NCBI GenBank assembly: GCA_026770585.1
Contig: MU646418.1
Span: 436,746-451,475, forward strand
Origin: Baffinella frigidus
Taxonomy: Eukaryota > Cryptophyceae > Cryptomonadales > Baffinellaceae
Length of the DNA: 14,730 nucleotides
Direction: 5' to 3'
The translations under genes were made by a program, and so were the position numbers. Below, in pieces: positions 13,255-14,730 of the stretch. Within the stretch, counting starts at the first letter, position 1. Each line of letters opens with the position of its first letter. Under the pieces are notes generated by a model that saw only the letters and a program-made list of their open reading frames with translations, did not search any database and was not told the DNA's origin.

Positions 13255-13296
13255 TTCTAAAAGGGAGAAAGGGAGAAAGGGAGTGAAAAACCACTC
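13255..13296. repeat. GGGAGAAA tandem tract
   Basis: AAAGGGAGAAAGGGAGAAAG then GGAGTGAAAAA is a short purine-rich tandem repeat with an 8-bp unit. On the minus strand it forms a long pyrimidine tract ending in TTTTAG. Confidence 0.7.
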
Positions 13297-13359
13297 GACC
13301 CAACAGGTAGGAGAAGAGAAGGGGACTCATTGGCGCAGACCAATGAATCGTGCGACCAC

Positions 13360-13481
13360 TACAGGGGTACCTCGCTAATAAGAAAACACCTCCTCCTAGG
13401 ACCCTACAGTAGGCCTATGCCTAGGGCCCTCTTGTCGTCCTAGGGGGGGTGGCGCTTTCTTATGAGCGAGGAACCCCTGTA
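13360..13481. mobile_element. family B palindromic MITE, copy B4
   Basis: The left end is TACAGGGGTACCTCGCTAAT. The core has CCTAGGACCCTACAGTAGG and CCTATGCCTAGGGCCCTC. The right end is ATGAGCGAGGAACCCCTGTA, with one substitution. No clear target-site duplication is seen. CGACC lies to the left and GGTCG to the right, inverted rather than direct. Confidence 0.87.
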
Positions 13482-13671
13482 AGGGGGTCGGAGGGGAGCA
13501 GGGGATCCTAGCTCTTCTTTTTAAATAATTACGGGTGGCCCCCGAGATTAGTACCACAGGGTGGTGAGTCGGACACCAAATGGGGCGCTTGTTGAGCCAA
13601 CCCTCGTACCACTGATAAAAAGTCCGCGGGAACATTATTGAAACTATTTTGGGTCGGATCTCTCGCTACAA
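13482..13671. other. unassigned spacer
   Basis: AT-rich in part, with a minus-strand frame (13396-13635) that merely runs out of copy B4 (its GFLAHKKAPPPLG section is element-encoded). No gene supported. Confidence 0.4.
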
Positions 13672-13973
13672 TTAGTTACGGTGTTGGACACACCGTGGGG
13701 GGATGAGGAAAAAAACCCTCCCACACCTTGGGGGCGAGGACGCCATTCCGGGGACCATGCTGGCGGTCTCGCGATGGAGGCCGCGCCACCTTCCAAGGTT
13801 CACCTACAGGGGTACCTTGCCCATGAGAAAACGGGACTATCGTAGGGCCCTACGCATAGCCGTACTGTAGGGTCCTAGGGGGGGGCGTTTTGTTATGAGC
13901 GAGGTACCCCTGTCACCTGCCAGTGAGTATCCCCCAGGACCACGCTCGGTCCCTGAACCCCACACGCGAAACC
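13672..13973 (-). pseudogene. possible two-exon gene fragment interrupted by introner-like copy B5
   Basis: On the minus strand a frame is open from about 13973 to 13917 (GPSVVLGDTHWQ at its end). If 13804-13916 is removed as a GT-AG intron, it continues in phase for 43 more codons (VNLGRWRGLHRETASMVPGM...) to TAA at 13672-13674. Without splicing, the element introduces a stop within nine codons. The upstream end is lost in a telomere-like array, so the fragment has no start. GPSVVLG is also the C-terminal heptapeptide of the 9623-10075 protein, and the DNA matches at about 18 of 20 positions there. That could mark shared ancestry or chance. Confidence 0.3.
13805..13914. mobile_element. family B palindromic MITE, copy B5 (introner-like)
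   Basis: The left end is TACAGGGGTACCTTGCCCAT and the right end is TTATGAGCGAGGTACCCCTG. TCACCT lies at 13800-13805 and 13913-13918, which is AGGTGA read on the minus strand. It is therefore a 6-bp duplication of the same AGGTGN type as at copy B3. On the minus strand a GT-AG intron of 113 nt (13916 to 13804) would restore GGCAG|GTGAACC. The intron would begin GTGACAGGGG and end CCCCTGTAG. Confidence 0.87.
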
Positions 13974-14140
13974 CTAAACCCCTCAACCCCACACCCTAAC
14001 CCCTACACACTACACTCAAACCCCTGAACCCTAAACCGCACACCGTAAAACCCTACACCCCAAACCCGACACCCTGAAAAAACCTAACCCCTACACACTG
14101 CACCCAAAACCCTAAACCGCAAACCCTAAACCCTTACCCA
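13951..14140 (-). repeat. interstitial telomere-like array, C-rich on + strand
   Basis: Degenerate CCCTAAA heptamers with variants CCCTACA, CCCTCAA and CCGTAAA. They contain more register shifts than the 5019 array. Orientation matches the 5019-5610 array and is opposite to 6871-8357. Confidence 0.92.
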
Positions 14141-14322
14141 AGAAAGGTTTGCATATTTGAAACTACTGATACAACCTTATTGAAACACGACGGGATTGAT
14201 TCTCATAACAGTGTGTTAACAATCTTTGTTTGCTTTTTTATCTTTTATCTTCTATCTTGTACATGAGGAAACACAGCTGTCCAAATGTTAAGAGAGTGGA
14301 GAAGCCCACGGGGGGTATCCCT
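14141..14322. other. unassigned AT-rich spacer
   Basis: AT-rich, with a TTTTATCTTTTATCTTCTATC pyrimidine stretch near 14235. No gene or RNA is seen. Confidence 0.4.
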
Positions 14323-14323
14323 C

Positions 14324-14412
14324 AAGTGCCCAGTAGGCACATACGCCCTACGGTAGGGTCCTAGGACCTACCTAGGACCTCTTGGCCCGCAAATTTGGGG
14401 GCCTGGGCACTT
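14324..14412. mobile_element. second palindromic MITE-like element
   Basis: AAGTGCCCAG (14324-14333) and CTGGGCACTT (14403-14412) are exact 10-bp inverted ends of an 89-bp unit. The core has GGTAGGGTCCTAGGACCTAC and CTAGGACC, the same CCTAGGACC words as family B, but the ends are unrelated. ACGGGG(GG)TATC stands on both sides (about 14308-14319 and 14413-14421), a possible imperfect flanking duplication. Confidence 0.65.
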
Positions 14413-14584
14413 ACGGGGTATCATACAGGCGCTCTTCTCCAATACATGTTGGTCAACACCTTGGTATTGGTCAAAACCTTGGCTTCGAACCAGAAACCCC
14501 GTGAGTCACAATGGCTCTCTGCGATCGAAGTGCCGTTCTGGCTCTCCATGAGCGTTTGAAAGCACGCACCTCGCTCCAGGGTTG

Positions 14585-14649
14585 TCCTGCAGGATAAGTT
14601 CCGGTGTCCGCCTATCCCCCCCCCCCCCCGAACCTAAAGGACCTTACGG
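14585..14649 (+). repeat. family A dispersed repeat, copy 9, with poly-C substitution
   Basis: CCTGCAGGATAAGTTCCGGT then GTCCGCCTAT matches the inverted copy at 6751-6841 almost exactly. Fourteen Cs follow (14616-14629) where that copy has 14 different bases, and then GAACCTAAAGGACC resumes in register. The C-run therefore replaces bases one for one. Confidence 0.85.
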
Positions 14650-14730
14650 ATCTCCCCCCCCCCCCCCCCCCCCCCCCCCCTCTGTGTTCAATACATCTCT
14701 CTCGCCCCCCCCCCCCCCCCCCCCCCCCCC
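14616..14730. other. poly-C tracts at the window end, probable artefact
   Basis: C-runs of 14 (14616-14629), 27 (14654-14680) and 26 (14705-14730) bases alternate with short normal sequence. The first substitutes exactly for known family A sequence, so at least that one looks like failed base calls rather than biology. Confidence 0.7.

Noticed and set aside
14481-14491. GGTTCGAAGCC on the minus strand, a perfect Pol III B-box word
   Set aside because: No A box at tRNA-like distance and no cloverleaf pairing could be found.

Overview
This window looks like repeat-dominated, probably subtelomeric nuclear DNA from a eukaryote, most likely a protist or microalga. It contains long, degenerate interstitial arrays of the TTTAGGG telomere heptamer, several families of short palindromic non-autonomous elements, microsatellites, splice-site-like signals and almost no uninterrupted genes. 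TTTAGGG telomeres are known from plants, many algae, dinoflagellates and relatives of apicomplexans, so the lineage cannot be fixed from this alone. There are no bacterial operons, ribosome binding sites, rRNA genes or CRISPR arrays. I recognise no known protein family.

Layout. 1-1030: GA/GT microsatellites, a degenerate fold-back element (about 401-768) and a 29-bp direct repeat. 1031-1264: G-rich telomere-like array. 1266-2260: GC-rich DNA with a doubtful minus-strand reading frame. 2260-3050: pyrimidine-rich low-complexity DNA. 3050-3620: unassigned DNA with a long but unconvincing minus-strand frame. 3620-5000: copies of a roughly 110-bp dispersed repeat ('family A', ending in CCTAAAGGACCTAAAGG), a perfect hairpin and a short C-rich array. 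5019-5610: C-rich telomere-like array. 5610-6870: unique DNA bounded by two inverted family A copies, with a tRNA-like relic. 6871-8357 and 8505-8800: G-rich telomere-like arrays split by an unrelated island. 8720-9431: cluster of a palindromic MITE-like family ('family B', TIR CAGGGGTACCTCGCTCATAA). 9565-10640: the single convincing gene, a minus-strand Ser-rich hypothetical protein with a poly(A) signal and an upstream region rich in ACGTG cores. 10640-11220: tandem and direct duplications with palindromes. 11220-13350: possible eroded or multi-exon coding DNA, a perfect 20-bp hairpin, TTGAG/CTCAA repeats and a family B copy. 13360-13915: two more family B copies. 13951-14140: C-rich array. 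14140-14730: another palindromic element and poly-C tracts that are probably sequence artefacts.

The most interesting signal is family B. Two of its copies (12398-12513 and 13805-13914) sit between duplicated AGGTGN hexamers. In each case the GT of one hexamer and the AG of the other would splice out the whole element and restore the empty site. That is the expected architecture of a DNA-transposon-type introner, an element that spreads as a ready-made intron. A second notable feature is the 5.0-8.4 kb arrangement: C-rich array, family A, unique DNA, inverted family A, G-rich array. This has the same orientation as the two ends of a tiny linear chromosome.
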